From assembly GCF_000205165.1 (NCBI RefSeq), contig NZ_GL883824.1, positions 1-64,000 on the forward strand: a stretch of DNA of 64,000 nt, given 5' to 3'. The DNA is from Paraprevotella xylaniphila YIT 11841. GTDB taxonomy: Bacteria > Bacteroidota > Bacteroidia > Bacteroidales > Bacteroidaceae. Below the pieces are notes generated by a model that was not told where the DNA came from, ran no database searches, and was given only the letters and a program-made list of their open reading frames with translations. Both the position numbers and the translations under genes were made by a program. Every line of letters begins with the position of its first letter. The first letter of the stretch is position 1. Positions 20,688 through 30,290 of the stretch are shown in pieces.

Positions 20688-22949
20688 TTACAATACCGTT
20701 ACAACACCTTTTTCTTGTTGGAACCTGCGGCATGCACGAACCCAATGACGCATGTGGCCGATTATTTCCTGTGTCTCTTGCAAAGTACTCATATAAAGAT
20801 ATTCAATCTTCAGATTGTCCATATCTCCCTTGCGTATACGGTCTTGCTGAATCTTGCGGAGTTGGGACAACTGGGCTTTCATCTCATCTCCAAACTGCCG
20901 AACCTGCAACGCATTATCATAATTATTCGTCTCTATCATGCCGGCAATGACATTCATCAATTTTTCCACCCCTTCCCGAATCGGCATGAATTCTTTCACG
21001 TATTCCTCAGGCATGGGATTGAAATTGTTGTCCACGTGTTCTAATGAAGGTTCACACATACGCTTCAGGCAGTATAAACTCTGTTCGCAACTGTTACATG
21101 CCAAATGGAACCATGTATCTTTTTCAACAGCTTGCAGCGGGTCTATTTTACGTAATCCCACCAATTCTTTCCGACGGATTACCTTCCAATTCTTCCGTTC
21201 ATCTTCCAAATGGTTCAAAGTCCGCCGCAACACTTTCACATCTTCGGCAATCAAACCGGAAGTCGTCTGCATGTAAGCTCCCGATATATATTTTACCATC
21301 TTCGATTGATAAGCACTGATATGCCGGTTCAACAGCACCCAAGCCTCATCCTTATCATTGGTTTGCGCCAACTCCGTGAAAATCTCATCCCGCTGTACTG
21401 CCGCCATTTTCTTCTTATAGCTGCGGTTATTCTGAACAAGCATGAACACGACCACGACAATGAGCAATACCATGGCCACCACTCCACCGAAATGCACAAG
21501 CAACGTCACGATGAAACACAAGAAGAAAGCCGCACCGGCCGTCATAAACCATCCGCCAATCACAGATATCACACCGGTCACGCGGAACACGGCGCTCTCG
21601 CGTCCCCATGCACGGTCGGCCAACGACGAACCCATACCCACCATAAACGCCACGTAGGTGGTAGACAACGGTAGTTTCAGAGACGTACCCACTACGATCA
21701 ACAAGCCGGCCAACACCAAGTTCACGGAAGCGCGTACCAAATCAAACGCCGCACCATTCGGAATAATAGCCTCATCCTGATTGAAACGTGAATTGATCCA
21801 TTTCCTCATCCATGCAGGAATATGGTCCACTACATACTCGTTGCTGTTAATCACGCTCCTCACCAACCGACGGGCAAAACGGGAAGAGCCGAACATTTCG
21901 TCGCCTGCTGTCTGACGGGACAAGTCGACGGAAGTCTTTACGACATTCTGTGCTTTCTTCGACGTCATCAAAGCTATCGTCATAATAACTCCTGCCCCGA
22001 TAAGGAAAAAGACAGACGTACCGGCCGGTTCGTTCAGCACGCCCATCATATGGGTGGCAGGATTTGCCCCTGGAGTTGCCAAGAAATCCTGATAAGAAGA
22101 AAAACCGGCTAAAGTCACACCGATGAAATTCACCAAATCGTTCCCGGCAAAAGCCATAGCCAAAGAGAACGTACCAAAGAGCACTATAATCTTGAAAACA
22201 TTGACCTTACACCAATGCAGGACTTGCATCAGCACCGTAAATCCGATAATGAAAGAAATCAATATCGTATGTGTGTTCTCAGCAATCCAAACTTTAATAT
22301 CGGAAGTCATGAACGAAGCACTGCCGAAACCTTTTACCAACAAGAAATAAGCAATGGAAGTAATAGAAAGTCCTCCAAACAAACCTATGGTATATTTAAG
22401 ATGCTTGGTATAGTGAAAAGTAAAAATGAGACGGGAAATCCATTGCACCAACATTCCGAAAACAAAAGCAATGGCGACAGAAAGAAAAATGGCTAAAATA
22501 ACCGTAAAAGCTTTTTCTGTATTTATCAAACCGGCGTAGGTAAGCGAAGAATCATGGAGCATCTTGACTAACGCCAATGCCGTACTGCCTCCTAATAACT
22601 CGAAAACCATCGACACCGTGGTGGAAGTGGGCATTCCCAATGTATTGAATATGTCGAGCAAAATCACATCTGAAGCAACCACTGCCAAAAAGACGCACAT
22701 CAACTCTTCGAAAGTGAAGAACTCTGGATGAAAAATGCCGTGCCTTGCAATGTCCATCATACCGTCGCTCGTCGTGGCTCCCACAAAAATACCTACTGCG
22801 GCAATTATCAATATGGTCTTGAAACGCGCTACTTTTGAACCGATGGCCGAACCCAAGAAATTCACGGCATCATTACTGACCCCCACGAACAAATCAAAAG
22901 TGGAAAGGGCAAACAGGAATATGACTATCCCCAAATAAACAAATTCCAT
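20688..22949 (-). CDS. PiT-family inorganic phosphate transporter with fused PhoU-like domain
   Basis: 753 residues. Residues 1 to about 525 hold 10-12 membrane segments with the two PiT signature repeats GVSNDAVNFLGSAIG and AFAGNDLVNFIGV, each followed by the typical LG-P(T/S)STT helix (TLGMPTSTTVSM; KLPLSTTYVAF). The last 220 residues are soluble, helical and charged and resemble the PhoU-like (DUF47) regulators that are usually a separate gene beside PiT carriers. It imports phosphate with a cation across the inner membrane. The fused tail probably gates the carrier. Neighbouring PhoBR-like genes suggest a phosphate-responsive cluster. Confidence 0.87.
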   Translation of the reverse strand: MEFVYLGIVIFLFALSTFDLFVGVSNDAVNFLGSAIGSKVARFKTILIIAAVGIFVGATTSDGMMDIARHGIFHPEFFTFEELMCVFLAVVASDVILLDIFNTLGMPTSTTVSMVFELLGGSTALALVKMLHDSSLTYAGLINTEKAFTVILAIFLSVAIAFVFGMLVQWISRLIFTFHYTKHLKYTIGLFGGLSITSIAYFLLVKGFGSASFMTSDIKVWIAENTHTILISFIIGFTVLMQVLHWCKVNVFKIIVLFGTFSLAMAFAGNDLVNFIGVTLAGFSSYQDFLATPGANPATHMMGVLNEPAGTSVFFLIGAGVIMTIALMTSKKAQNVVKTSVDLSRQTAGDEMFGSSRFARRLVRSVINSNEYVVDHIPAWMRKWINSRFNQDEAIIPNGAAFDLVRASVNLVLAGLLIVVGTSLKLPLSTTYVAFMVGMGSSLADRAWGRESAVFRVTGVISVIGGWFMTAGAAFFLCFIVTLLVHFGGVVAMVLLIVVVVFMLVQNNRSYKKKMAAVQRDEIFTELAQTNDKDEAWVLLNRHISAYQSKMVKYISGAYMQTTSGLIAEDVKVLRRTLNHLEDERKNWKVIRRKELVGLRKIDPLQAVEKDTWFHLACNSCEQSLYCLKRMCEPSLEHVDNNFNPMPEEYVKEFMPIREGVEKLMNVIAGMIETNNYDNALQVRQFGDEMKAQLSQLRKIQQDRIRKGDMDNLKIEYLYMSTLQETQEIIGHMRHWVRACRRFQQEKGVVTVL

Positions 22950-22976
22950 ACGATTACTTCATATTTGATTTTGGGA

Positions 22977-22984
22977 CAAAGATA
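22977..22984 (-). promoter_or_regulatory. -7 box of the phosphate transporter gene
   Basis: TATCTTTG on the minus strand, 28 bp upstream of the ATG at 22949. No convincing -33 box at the right distance, and no obvious pho-box repeat. Confidence 0.45.
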
Positions 22985-23069
22985 AGCATTTTCCCCTTTG
23001 CGACCATTATATTCCTATAACATTTTTCACAAAAATGCAACACAAACGAACCACTCCCATAATGTACGT

Positions 23070-24314
23070 TTATTCAAAACGAATAGACCGAGCCGGATGA
23101 ATACGGGAAACCAAGAAGCTCGGAACGATAAGCGAAAACACGCATATCACCAAAGTTGCCACGTTGATAGCCAACACATAACAGAAATTGAACAAAACCG
23201 GTACCGAATCCACGTAGTATATCGACGCATCCAAACGGAATATTCCTGCATAATGCTGAAGAAGCACTATGCCTATACCTATTATATTTCCCAAAAGCAA
23301 TCCTTTCCCCATGACGAACACGGCAAAATACAAGAAAATATGGCGGATGCCACGGTTGGTCGCTCCTAATGCTTTCATGATCCCGATAAAATTCGTGCGT
23401 TCCAATATAATAATAAGCAAACCGGAAATCATCGTAAACCCTGCTACTGATACCATCAAAGCCAAAATGACCCACACATTGACATCCAAAAGACTGAGCC
23501 ATGCAAATATCTGAGGATAAAGTTCCTGTATCGTCATGGCCACATACGAACCACCATAAGCGTCCGTTTCCCGATTCATACGCTTAACCAACACACTAGC
23601 AACTTCGTCCACACGGTCCAAGTCCTTCACGGCGATTTCCATTCCACTATATTGGTCCGGAGCCCACGCATTCAAACGGTTGCAAGTATAAATGTCCGTA
23701 AAAACCAAAGCCTTGTCGAACTCCGTCAAATGCGTACAATAAATACCCGACACCGTAAAACGACGGGTACGCACGGAGTTCTCGAAGAAATAGGCAAACA
23801 CTTTAGAGCCAACTTCCAAATGCAATTCATCGGCTATCTGCCGGGATATGACAATCCGGTTGGAAGCCACCGTATCAGAAAAAGACGGTAGTTCCCCCTC
23901 TTCCATGTGGGCTTTCAGGAAAGATGTATCGAATTCCACCCCCACACCGTGCAAAAGGATACCTTTAAAATCGGCATCCGTCTTGAGTATTCCCTCCTTA
24001 TTGCAAAAACGCTGCACATGCGCCACCCCTTCCACGTCCCCGACCTCCTTCATCAAAGCAGAAGGTATCGCAATAGGCTGAGGGGAATTCGTCGTGACCG
24101 ACGCATAGTTTTGAATCTGTATATGAGAACCGAATCCAACGACTTTCGAACTGATTTCCTGTTTGAAGCCCAACACCACGCACACCGAAATAACCATCAC
24201 GGCCAAACCGACAGCCACTCCGGACGTAGCTATCAATATGGCCGGACGCGATACTTTTTTCACATCACCGTGCTCACGGAACAGCTTTCGGGCTATAAAC
24301 AAATTGAAATTCAT
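23070..24314 (-). CDS. FtsX/LolCE-family ABC transporter permease
   Basis: 414 residues. One membrane segment at about 25-50, a large periplasmic MacB-type domain (about 55-265), then three segments near 278-300, 325-350 and 370-395. This four-helix FtsX layout is shared by LolC/E (lipoprotein release) and MacB. The C-terminal motif LVSRIHPARSIRFE is typical. No ATPase gene is adjacent, so its LolD-like partner must be elsewhere. It starts 13 bp after the aminotransferase stop and is in its operon. A lipoprotein-sorting role is plausible given the many lipoproteins in this window, but not shown. Confidence 0.82.
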   Translation of the reverse strand: MNFNLFIARKLFREHGDVKKVSRPAILIATSGVAVGLAVMVISVCVVLGFKQEISSKVVGFGSHIQIQNYASVTTNSPQPIAIPSALMKEVGDVEGVAHVQRFCNKEGILKTDADFKGILLHGVGVEFDTSFLKAHMEEGELPSFSDTVASNRIVISRQIADELHLEVGSKVFAYFFENSVRTRRFTVSGIYCTHLTEFDKALVFTDIYTCNRLNAWAPDQYSGMEIAVKDLDRVDEVASVLVKRMNRETDAYGGSYVAMTIQELYPQIFAWLSLLDVNVWVILALMVSVAGFTMISGLLIIILERTNFIGIMKALGATNRGIRHIFLYFAVFVMGKGLLLGNIIGIGIVLLQHYAGIFRLDASIYYVDSVPVLFNFCYVLAINVATLVICVFSLIVPSFLVSRIHPARSIRFE

Positions 24315-24327
24315 CCCTCTTGCCGTC

Positions 24328-25530
24328 TTATTCCGCTACACGGCCGGGATATGCCTCCAATGCCTTGCGCAATACAAAAAGGGCACGCGTCAAATCTTCT
24401 TTCTTCAACACGTAAGCTATGCGCACCTCGTTCTTACCCGAACCGGGCGTAGTATAGAATCCTGCCGCCGGAGCCATCATCACAGTCTCCCCCTCATAAT
24501 CAAAGTCTTTCAAACACCATGCACAAAACTCCTCGGCATCGTCTACGGGAAGCTTGGCCACCGTATAGAAAGCCCCCATGGGGATGGGAGAATACACTCC
24601 AGGGATACGGTTCAACCCGTCAATCAAGCACTTACGCCGCTCCACATATTCGTCATACACTTCCCGTCCGTATTCTTCAGGCTCGTCGAGCGAAGCCTCC
24701 GCCGCAATCTGTCCGATTAAGGGAGGGCTTAAACGGGCCTGGCAAAATTTCATCACGGCCTTACGAACCTCCACATTCTTCGTTATCAACGCACCGATAC
24801 GTATGCCGCACTCGCTATACCGCTTGGATACGGAATCTATCAGCACCACATTGTTTTCTATCCCCTCCAAGTGGCAAGCCGAGATATAGGGAGAACCGGT
24901 ATAGATAAACTCACGGTACACTTCATCCGAAAAAAGATACAAATCGTACTTCTTCACCAAGTCGCGAATCTGGTTCATCTCACGGCGCGTATAGAGGTAT
25001 CCCGTGGGGTTGTTCGGATTGCAAATCAGAATGGCCCGCGTACGTTCGTTAATCAGCTCCTCGAACTTCTCGACCTTCGGCAACGAAAAGCCTTCTTCTA
25101 TCGTAGTGGATATCGTACGGATGACCGCCCCCGCCGAAATGGCAAATGCCATGTAATTAGCGTATGCCGGTTCGGGAACGATGATTTCGTCGCCCGGATT
25201 CAGGCAAGAGAGGAATGCGAACAATACAGCCTCCGAACCTCCCGACGTGATGATGATGTCGTCCGCCGTAAGATTGATATTGTATTTGGCATAATATCCG
25301 ACCAACTTTTCCCGGTAACTCAAATATCCCTGGCTCGGGCTATATTCCAAAACCGTCCGGTCTATGTGTCGGATAGCATCTATGGCCGCTCGCGGAGTCG
25401 GCAAATCAGGCTGGCCGATATTCAAATGGTACACATGTATCCCTCTACTTTTAGCCTCAAAGGCCAACGGAGCCAATTTGCGAATCGGTGACTCCGGCAT
25501 TTCCTGACCGCGAACGGATATTTTAGGCAT
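24328..25530 (-). CDS. Class I/II pyridoxal-phosphate aminotransferase, aspartate type
   Basis: 400 residues, fold type I. PLP-binding Lys236 in SVSKRYSECGIRIG, substrate-carboxylate Arg near 373 (NEVRIAY), and conserved NPNNPTG (171-177) and DEVY (202-205) with YSPSQGY at 63-69. The sequence follows aspartate aminotransferases of the Igamma kind, which transfer the amino group from aspartate to 2-oxoglutarate; neighbouring specificities (alanine, prephenate) are possible. First gene of an operon with the FtsX-like permease. Confidence 0.83.
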   Translation of the reverse strand: MPKISVRGQEMPESPIRKLAPLAFEAKSRGIHVYHLNIGQPDLPTPRAAIDAIRHIDRTVLEYSPSQGYLSYREKLVGYYAKYNINLTADDIIITSGGSEAVLFAFLSCLNPGDEIIVPEPAYANYMAFAISAGAVIRTISTTIEEGFSLPKVEKFEELINERTRAILICNPNNPTGYLYTRREMNQIRDLVKKYDLYLFSDEVYREFIYTGSPYISACHLEGIENNVVLIDSVSKRYSECGIRIGALITKNVEVRKAVMKFCQARLSPPLIGQIAAEASLDEPEEYGREVYDEYVERRKCLIDGLNRIPGVYSPIPMGAFYTVAKLPVDDAEEFCAWCLKDFDYEGETVMMAPAAGFYTTPGSGKNEVRIAYVLKKEDLTRALFVLRKALEAYPGRVAE

Positions 25531-25568
25531 GTCTTTTCTTTTTTGTTTTTATTGGTTCGAAATTCATG

Positions 25569-25600
25569 CAAAGATAGCATTTCAACATAAAACAAGCAAC
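25569..25600 (-). promoter_or_regulatory. Promoter of the aminotransferase operon
   Basis: TATCTTTG (minus, 25569-25576) with a TTG at 25597-25599, 20-bp spacer, 38 bp before the ATG. Confidence 0.55.
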
Positions 25601-25639
25601 AAATCAGCCTACAAAATCCATAAACCGCTCACCTGTCAA

Positions 25640-25666
25640 CAAAAAAGGCAACCCTAAGGCTGCCTT
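25640..25666 (-). terminator. Terminator of the tRNA-Lys pair
   Basis: Minus-strand stem AAGGCAGCC with GGTTGCCTT (25658-25666 and 25645-25653, one G-T pair), 4-base loop, then a run of six T. Confidence 0.85.
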
Positions 25667-25669
25667 CTG

Positions 25670-25742
25670 TACGCCCTCAGGGATTCGAACCCTGGACCCA
25701 TTGATTAAGAGTCAATTGCTCTACCAACTGAGCTAAGGACGC
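25670..25742 (-). tRNA. tRNA-Lys (anticodon CTT), second copy of the pair
   Basis: Acceptor GCGTCCT/AGGGCGT (G-U closing pairs), anticodon stem ATTGA/TCAAT with loop CTCTTAA (anticodon CTT), T arm with GGTTCGAATCC. CCA is not encoded. Identical to the copy 15 bp upstream. Confidence 0.94.
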
Positions 25743-25757
25743 AAACAATTTTTGAAG

Positions 25758-25830
25758 TACGCCCTCAGGGATTCGAACCCTGGACCCATTGATTAAGAGT
25801 CAATTGCTCTACCAACTGAGCTAAGGACGC
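25758..25830 (-). tRNA. tRNA-Lys (anticodon CTT), first copy of the pair
   Basis: Same 73-nt sequence as the neighbouring copy. The pair shares one promoter and one terminator, so it is a tandem gene duplication in a single transcript. Confidence 0.94.
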
Positions 25831-25852
25831 ATCATCTTTGATTTTGCGAGTG

Positions 25853-25884
25853 CAAAGGTAGGGCTTTTTATTTAACCCTCCAAA
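25853..25884 (-). promoter_or_regulatory. Promoter of the tRNA-Lys pair
   Basis: Minus-strand TTTG (25881-25884), 20-bp spacer, TACCTTTG (25853-25860). The -7 box is identical to that of tRNA-Arg. Confidence 0.8.
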
Positions 25885-25902
25885 CTTTCGCCCCTCTTTT
25901 TC

Positions 25903-26712
25903 TTATTTTTTTTCCAATTCGTAAATTTCGGAAGGTATACGGCGCTTCAACACTTCCAGTTCAAAGTCCCTTCCTGAGACAATCCCTGCGGAACGGAGAC
26001 AAGTATCAACCGTTTTTCGCGCCAGTTCCGGATGATTGTTCTCCTCGCTGATATGGCACAACCATACATGCCGAAGCCTGTCCGTAACATGCTCCGCCAA
26101 CAGCTGCGCCGCAACCTTATTACTCAAATGTCCGTAATCACCGCTAATCCGTCCTTTCAGATAAGCCGGATACGGCCCCATCATCAACATGTCTTCGTCA
26201 TGATTGGCCTCCAATACCAGATAATTCGCTTGGGCGATATAGCCACCGAATTGTTCGGTCACATGTCCGGCATCGGTAATGAGGCAAAAATTGACATCTC
26301 CGTATTGCACGCTGTAGCCCACATTGTCCGCACTGTCATGAGGCACATCGAAAGGCGTGATTACAAAATGGTCTAGCTCCAAGGTCTGTCCTTTCTGCAA
26401 GAAACGTATGTTTTCTTCCTTCAACTTAGGATGTACGCAATAATTACGCTTGATTCCGCCGTGCACAAGTTCGGTGGCATAGACCGGAATCCCGTATTCA
26501 TTCGCCAAGCTCCCGACAGCTTTGACGTGGTCTGCATGGTCGTGCGTAATCAATACGGCCTTTATTTGTTTCAAAGAAAGCCCGCAAGTATTAAAATGTT
26601 TTTTCAGTGTTCGTATCCCAATTCCGGCATCAATCAATATCCCATAATTTTCTGAGAAGAGGAAGTAGCTGTTTCCGCTACTGCCGCTCCCCAGACAAAT
26701 AAACTTCAGCAT
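25903..26712 (-). CDS. Metallo-beta-lactamase-fold hydrolase, WalJ/YycJ-like
   Basis: 269 residues from the ATG at 26712 (MLKFICLGSGSSGNSYFLF). That start is chosen because a TATATTTG promoter box lies at 26732-26739, downstream of the earlier in-frame ATG at 26748. The metal motif THDHADH (His57, Asp58, His59, Asp61, His62) opens the fold; later ligands include ITDAGH and CHISEENNHP. No signal peptide: cytosolic. WalJ relatives are 5'-3' exonucleases or affect cell-wall and replication control in Firmicutes; the exact substrate here is unknown. Confidence 0.83.
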   Translation of the reverse strand: MLKFICLGSGSSGNSYFLFSENYGILIDAGIGIRTLKKHFNTCGLSLKQIKAVLITHDHADHVKAVGSLANEYGIPVYATELVHGGIKRNYCVHPKLKEENIRFLQKGQTLELDHFVITPFDVPHDSADNVGYSVQYGDVNFCLITDAGHVTEQFGGYIAQANYLVLEANHDEDMLMMGPYPAYLKGRISGDYGHLSNKVAAQLLAEHVTDRLRHVWLCHISEENNHPELARKTVDTCLRSAGIVSGRDFELEVLKRRIPSEIYELEKK

Positions 26713-26731
26713 ATCCGTATTTTTGTTTATG

Positions 26732-26739
26732 CAAATATA
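26732..26739 (-). promoter_or_regulatory. -7 box of the metallo-hydrolase gene
   Basis: TATATTTG on the minus strand, 20 bp upstream of the ATG at 26712. It decides the start codon. Confidence 0.55.
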
Positions 26740-26786
26740 CGAAAACATGAAAGAACGGACAAATATTTCTTTCCCGCCCTCCTGCC

Positions 26787-29684
26787 TTACCAGCTCAATT
26801 TAATAAATTTACTCTCCCACGGCCTGAACTCCGCTTTCCCCTTCTCGTCGATTGGTTTTCCTGTCACGTCACAAACCGTGGCTTTCCGTATCTTCACACA
26901 ATCGGAAGTAACAGCAAAGACTGCCGGCCGACCATCCGTTTCACGTAAATGCAGCATCACGGCATGTTCCCCCTCCACCGGTGACATGTTGACCAACAAG
27001 AGGTTATCCGGGCGAAGCGTGAGAAAAGTTCCGCAAGAGGGCGCAGCCTTACCTTCACGGCCGCCGGCCTGAAGTACCCGGGTCAGGAAAGGAATCCGGT
27101 TTTCCCAAGCAAAACGCGTGGCAAATCCGGCTGTCGTGTCCGCCGACGAAGTGATGAAATAACTCCACTGCAAACCTCCGGTCTGGTCTGCGTTAAAATT
27201 GGTAGTCCAATAGTTATTCATCGGCCAGGAATACATATTAGTAGTCTGGGGTACGGCACCAGACTGATAACGTCCGGTATTGATGGCACCGAATTGCATC
27301 AGGGGTATTTCAGGGCTTCCCATTACGACCTGGACTTCCGAACTGCGTACCGCTGCAAAATTCTGCACGGTGTACCAATCGTTAGACGAGCCGGGAATCT
27401 GGTCTATCCCGGCTTCGATATTTCCGCCGGGCACGTCCAGAAAGATTCTGCCGCCCTCTATCTGGTACGGAAAAGACACATATACGGCTTCCGGCTCTGC
27501 CTCTGCTTTTTTACGCAAACTGTAAACCACTTCTATCTTTTTCTCTACCTTATATATATGGTACTCCACCGTCAGATTATCATGCCCTATCCCGGCTGCC
27601 GTCTCTCCTTTGAAACGGTAAGTATCCCATATAGCCCCTTCCTCGTACGCCTCGAAGCGCATTTTCTCCGGATGCCTGCGTGTAAAGCGTGGGTACGTAT
27701 ATCGCTCCAAAGCGCCCCGGTCGTCTATCGTCTCATAAATGAATTCTCCCAACTCCCATTCTGCATCCTCCGTCAACAACTGCCGTTGCAGGTCTTTGTC
27801 GTAAAGTCGGGAAATGGTGCCCCGTTGCAGATTGAAATCAAGACCATACCACTCATTCTCTACATGCGTACCGGACAAACTCCCTGCGGATGCTTCGGAC
27901 GGCAATGGCTCGTCTTTCACGTCTATGCGACACCGGATGAAGCCCAAAGCCGGTACATCCCGGACATAAATATACCAATACGTTCCGTCCGAACGGCTCT
28001 CACCGGCCTGAGCAGGAACGCTACGTCCCGACGCATCCGTAATCTCAAAAGCTTTGTCGCGCGGCAAAAGCTGATGGTCTACATACACCTTGGCTATTCC
28101 GCTATAGCTCCAGTTCAATGTATTGAAAACCAATACGGAAGGCTCATCCGTTTTCGGAATAAAAGACTGCAAAAGCCCCATTACCGCCTCGCCCAACAAT
28201 CCGGCATGCCGGTAAGCCTCCCACGCATACGACTGTTTCAGCGAGCGTTGCTCCCACGTCTCCCGGCCATACGGGTCACGCACACTCTCGCAATACCCGA
28301 ACGTATGCTCATCATAGAAAAGCAGGGCTTCGTTCATGCCACTCACCTTCCCCATCACCCCGTGGGGCAACTCGGCTCCGGCCAGTTTTGCCAAAGCCAA
28401 ACCGCCTTGCCCGGCAATCGCATGGGAATGGGTAGTACGGGAAACAGCCGCTTCGCGTGCTCCGGAAGCAAACCCATCCGTCCACCAGTCCGGCCACGCT
28501 CCCCGAATGACGGGTATCTGCCCGGCATAATCACGCTCCACGGTCTTGATAAAGTCCGTAGCGACTGCCGAACGTAATTTAGGCCATTCGTACTTTTCAT
28601 TCCAACGTTTCACCATCTCGCAACTCCGGGTGGAAGGAGGAGCATTATCGGTCAGATACCCGGAATGCTGAATGGCACAAATGTCATACAGGTATCCCTT
28701 AGCTTCCAGTTGCCCCAGATAATCCCACACGCATTGCTCGAACTTTGTGAAATCATCAGGGTTGTGCACACCCCAATAGTTCCCCTGATGGTAATGTTCC
28801 GCACGGTAAGCCAGGATTTTTTTCCCCGATGGCGACTCCCACCAAAATACCGTGGGCTTATCGAAGCATATCAATGCCCGATGCCCATGCGTCCCCATAT
28901 TCAGGTACTTCACTCCTGCGTCGGCAAAATATTCACTGAAACACCAGGCTATTCCGTTTACATCATCTTGCATGGCCAAGTCCGTCCGTAACCCTTCCTC
29001 CCGGAACAACTTCAACGGAGCCAAGGATGCAGCCAAGGTCTGTTCGTCCGGCAACTCATCAAAATTCAGGTACATGGCACCCAACTCAATTCGCCCTTCT
29101 TTCACCCTGCGTTTCAAACGTTCGACCTGGGAAGCCGGACGATTTTTCAAATACTCTTTCACGGGCCAAGACACCTCGAAAGTCCATCGGAACCGCTCGG
29201 CATCCGGATAATGATCCGTGGCATCACAATAATCCAAAGCATAATCTATGTAACGCAAATGTTCTGCCAAAATCTCCATCTGCGAACGAGTATAGCCGAT
29301 GTCCGTATGTGTATGCTGCACCAGATTCATCTGCCAATGCCGGGCTACCGGTACTTTTATTTCATCCGAAGCCAAAGACACCTGCCCGGTGCGTAAAGAC
29401 AACGGCAATGTACGGTCCACGCCAGCGTCAGGAATATCAAATACAAAATGATTTTCCCCCTTTTCCAAACGGACATGCTGCACCAACCTGCCCAACGCCA
29501 ATTCCGCCTCTGTGACCTGTCCGTCATAGCCTACCGTCACAGCCACCCGGCGGACCGGACCTGAAGAAGATTTATACACAGCCGGATACAGCTTCGCCTG
29601 AAGCACCGGAGACGCTGCGGAACAAACCGAATGAAAAGCCGCCCCTCAAAAGAGCATCCCCAAAAACAAATTCTGTAATCTCAT
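26787..29684 (-). pseudogene. GH38 alpha-mannosidase interrupted by TGA in its signal peptide
   Basis: The natural start is the ATG at 29684: MRLQNLFLGMLF, then TGA at 29648-29646, then GAAFHSVCSAASPVLQAK in the same frame, which together read as one signal peptide broken at codon 13. The rest (about 939 residues from the GTG at 29606) is complete: zinc site HTHTDIGYT (His126, Asp128 in full-length numbering), nucleophile region QDDVNGIAW (Asp240/241), then the beta-rich C-terminal half. Family: glycoside hydrolase 38, cutting alpha-mannose from N-glycans or related sugars. Restart at the GTG would give an enzyme without a signal peptide. Either a recent nonsense mutation or a base error; everything downstream is undamaged. 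Confidence 0.75.
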
Positions 29685-29739
29685 AGTGATTTATTGTGAT
29701 TAAATAGTTAGGATTCGTCAAAAATGTTTCTCCTTTTCA

Positions 29740-29769
29740 TTGGCCATCGCCGGAAAAGACATATATTTG
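29740..29769 (+). promoter_or_regulatory. Promoter of the 149-residue lipoprotein gene
   Basis: TTG (29740-29742), 19-bp spacer, TATATTTG (29762-29769); leader about 65 nt to the ATG at 29841. Confidence 0.65.
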
Positions 29770-29840
29770 CGTTGTAAAATTACGAAATCAGACGGTGAGG
29801 CCAAACGGTACTTCACTGAAAGACGTAAAAGCATTAAAAA

Positions 29841-30290
29841 ATGACGAAAAGGAAAAGGTGGCCTCTGGTTTTATGCCTGCTTACAGGATTAGGAGCAGCC
29901 GGATGCACCAACAAAGAAGAGGAACAAGTAAACAGCAGGGCTAAGGAATTTGCGGAAAATTATTTCAACCTGCGTTTCGACAAAGCATACGGGAATTGTA
30001 CCGAGGATTCCCGTAAATGGATGGCTTTCCGCGCGTCGAACATCACCGAACACGACCTCGAAGCCGTACGGTCTGCCCCGGAAGAAGCATACGTAAGTTC
30101 AACAGAATGCCAACAAATCAACGACAGCACGGCACTCGTACGTTGCATCGTTTGCCAAGCACTTGCCGCCGATTCGTTGGAACAGCAAAAAGGCCGTATT
30201 GTTCCGGAAGCCGCATATCTCATCCCTTTACGGAAAGAAGGCCGCCGATGGCTTGTCAGAATGGAAGGCCCACTGCAAAATGCAAAGTGA
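29841..30290 (+). CDS. Small lipoprotein, possible NTF2-like fold
   Basis: 149 residues with a lipoprotein signal (GLGAAGC, Cys22). After a charged linker (TNKEEEQ) come helices (AKEFAENYFNLRFDKAYGNC) and strands ending RRWLVRMEGP, the layout seen in the lipoprotein at 9755-10231. DUF4878/NTF2-like membership is a pattern-based guess. It has its own promoter and runs into the 3' end of the convergent TamL gene, overlapping it by 35 bp. Function unknown. Confidence 0.68.
   Translation: MTKRKRWPLVLCLLTGLGAAGCTNKEEEQVNSRAKEFAENYFNLRFDKAYGNCTEDSRKWMAFRASNITEHDLEAVRSAPEEAYVSSTECQQINDSTALVRCIVCQALAADSLEQQKGRIVPEAAYLIPLRKEGRRWLVRMEGPLQNAK

Noticed and set aside
22985-23069. Pho-box repeats upstream of the phosphate carrier gene
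   Set aside because: No spaced direct repeats of a consistent 7-mer were found; the regulation by the adjacent regulator stays an inference.
29646-29648. TGA in the GH38 gene as a selenocysteine or reassigned codon
   Set aside because: It lies in a signal peptide where selenocysteine has no role, and TGA ends gyrA, the acyl-CoA ligase and DUF4296 in sensible places.
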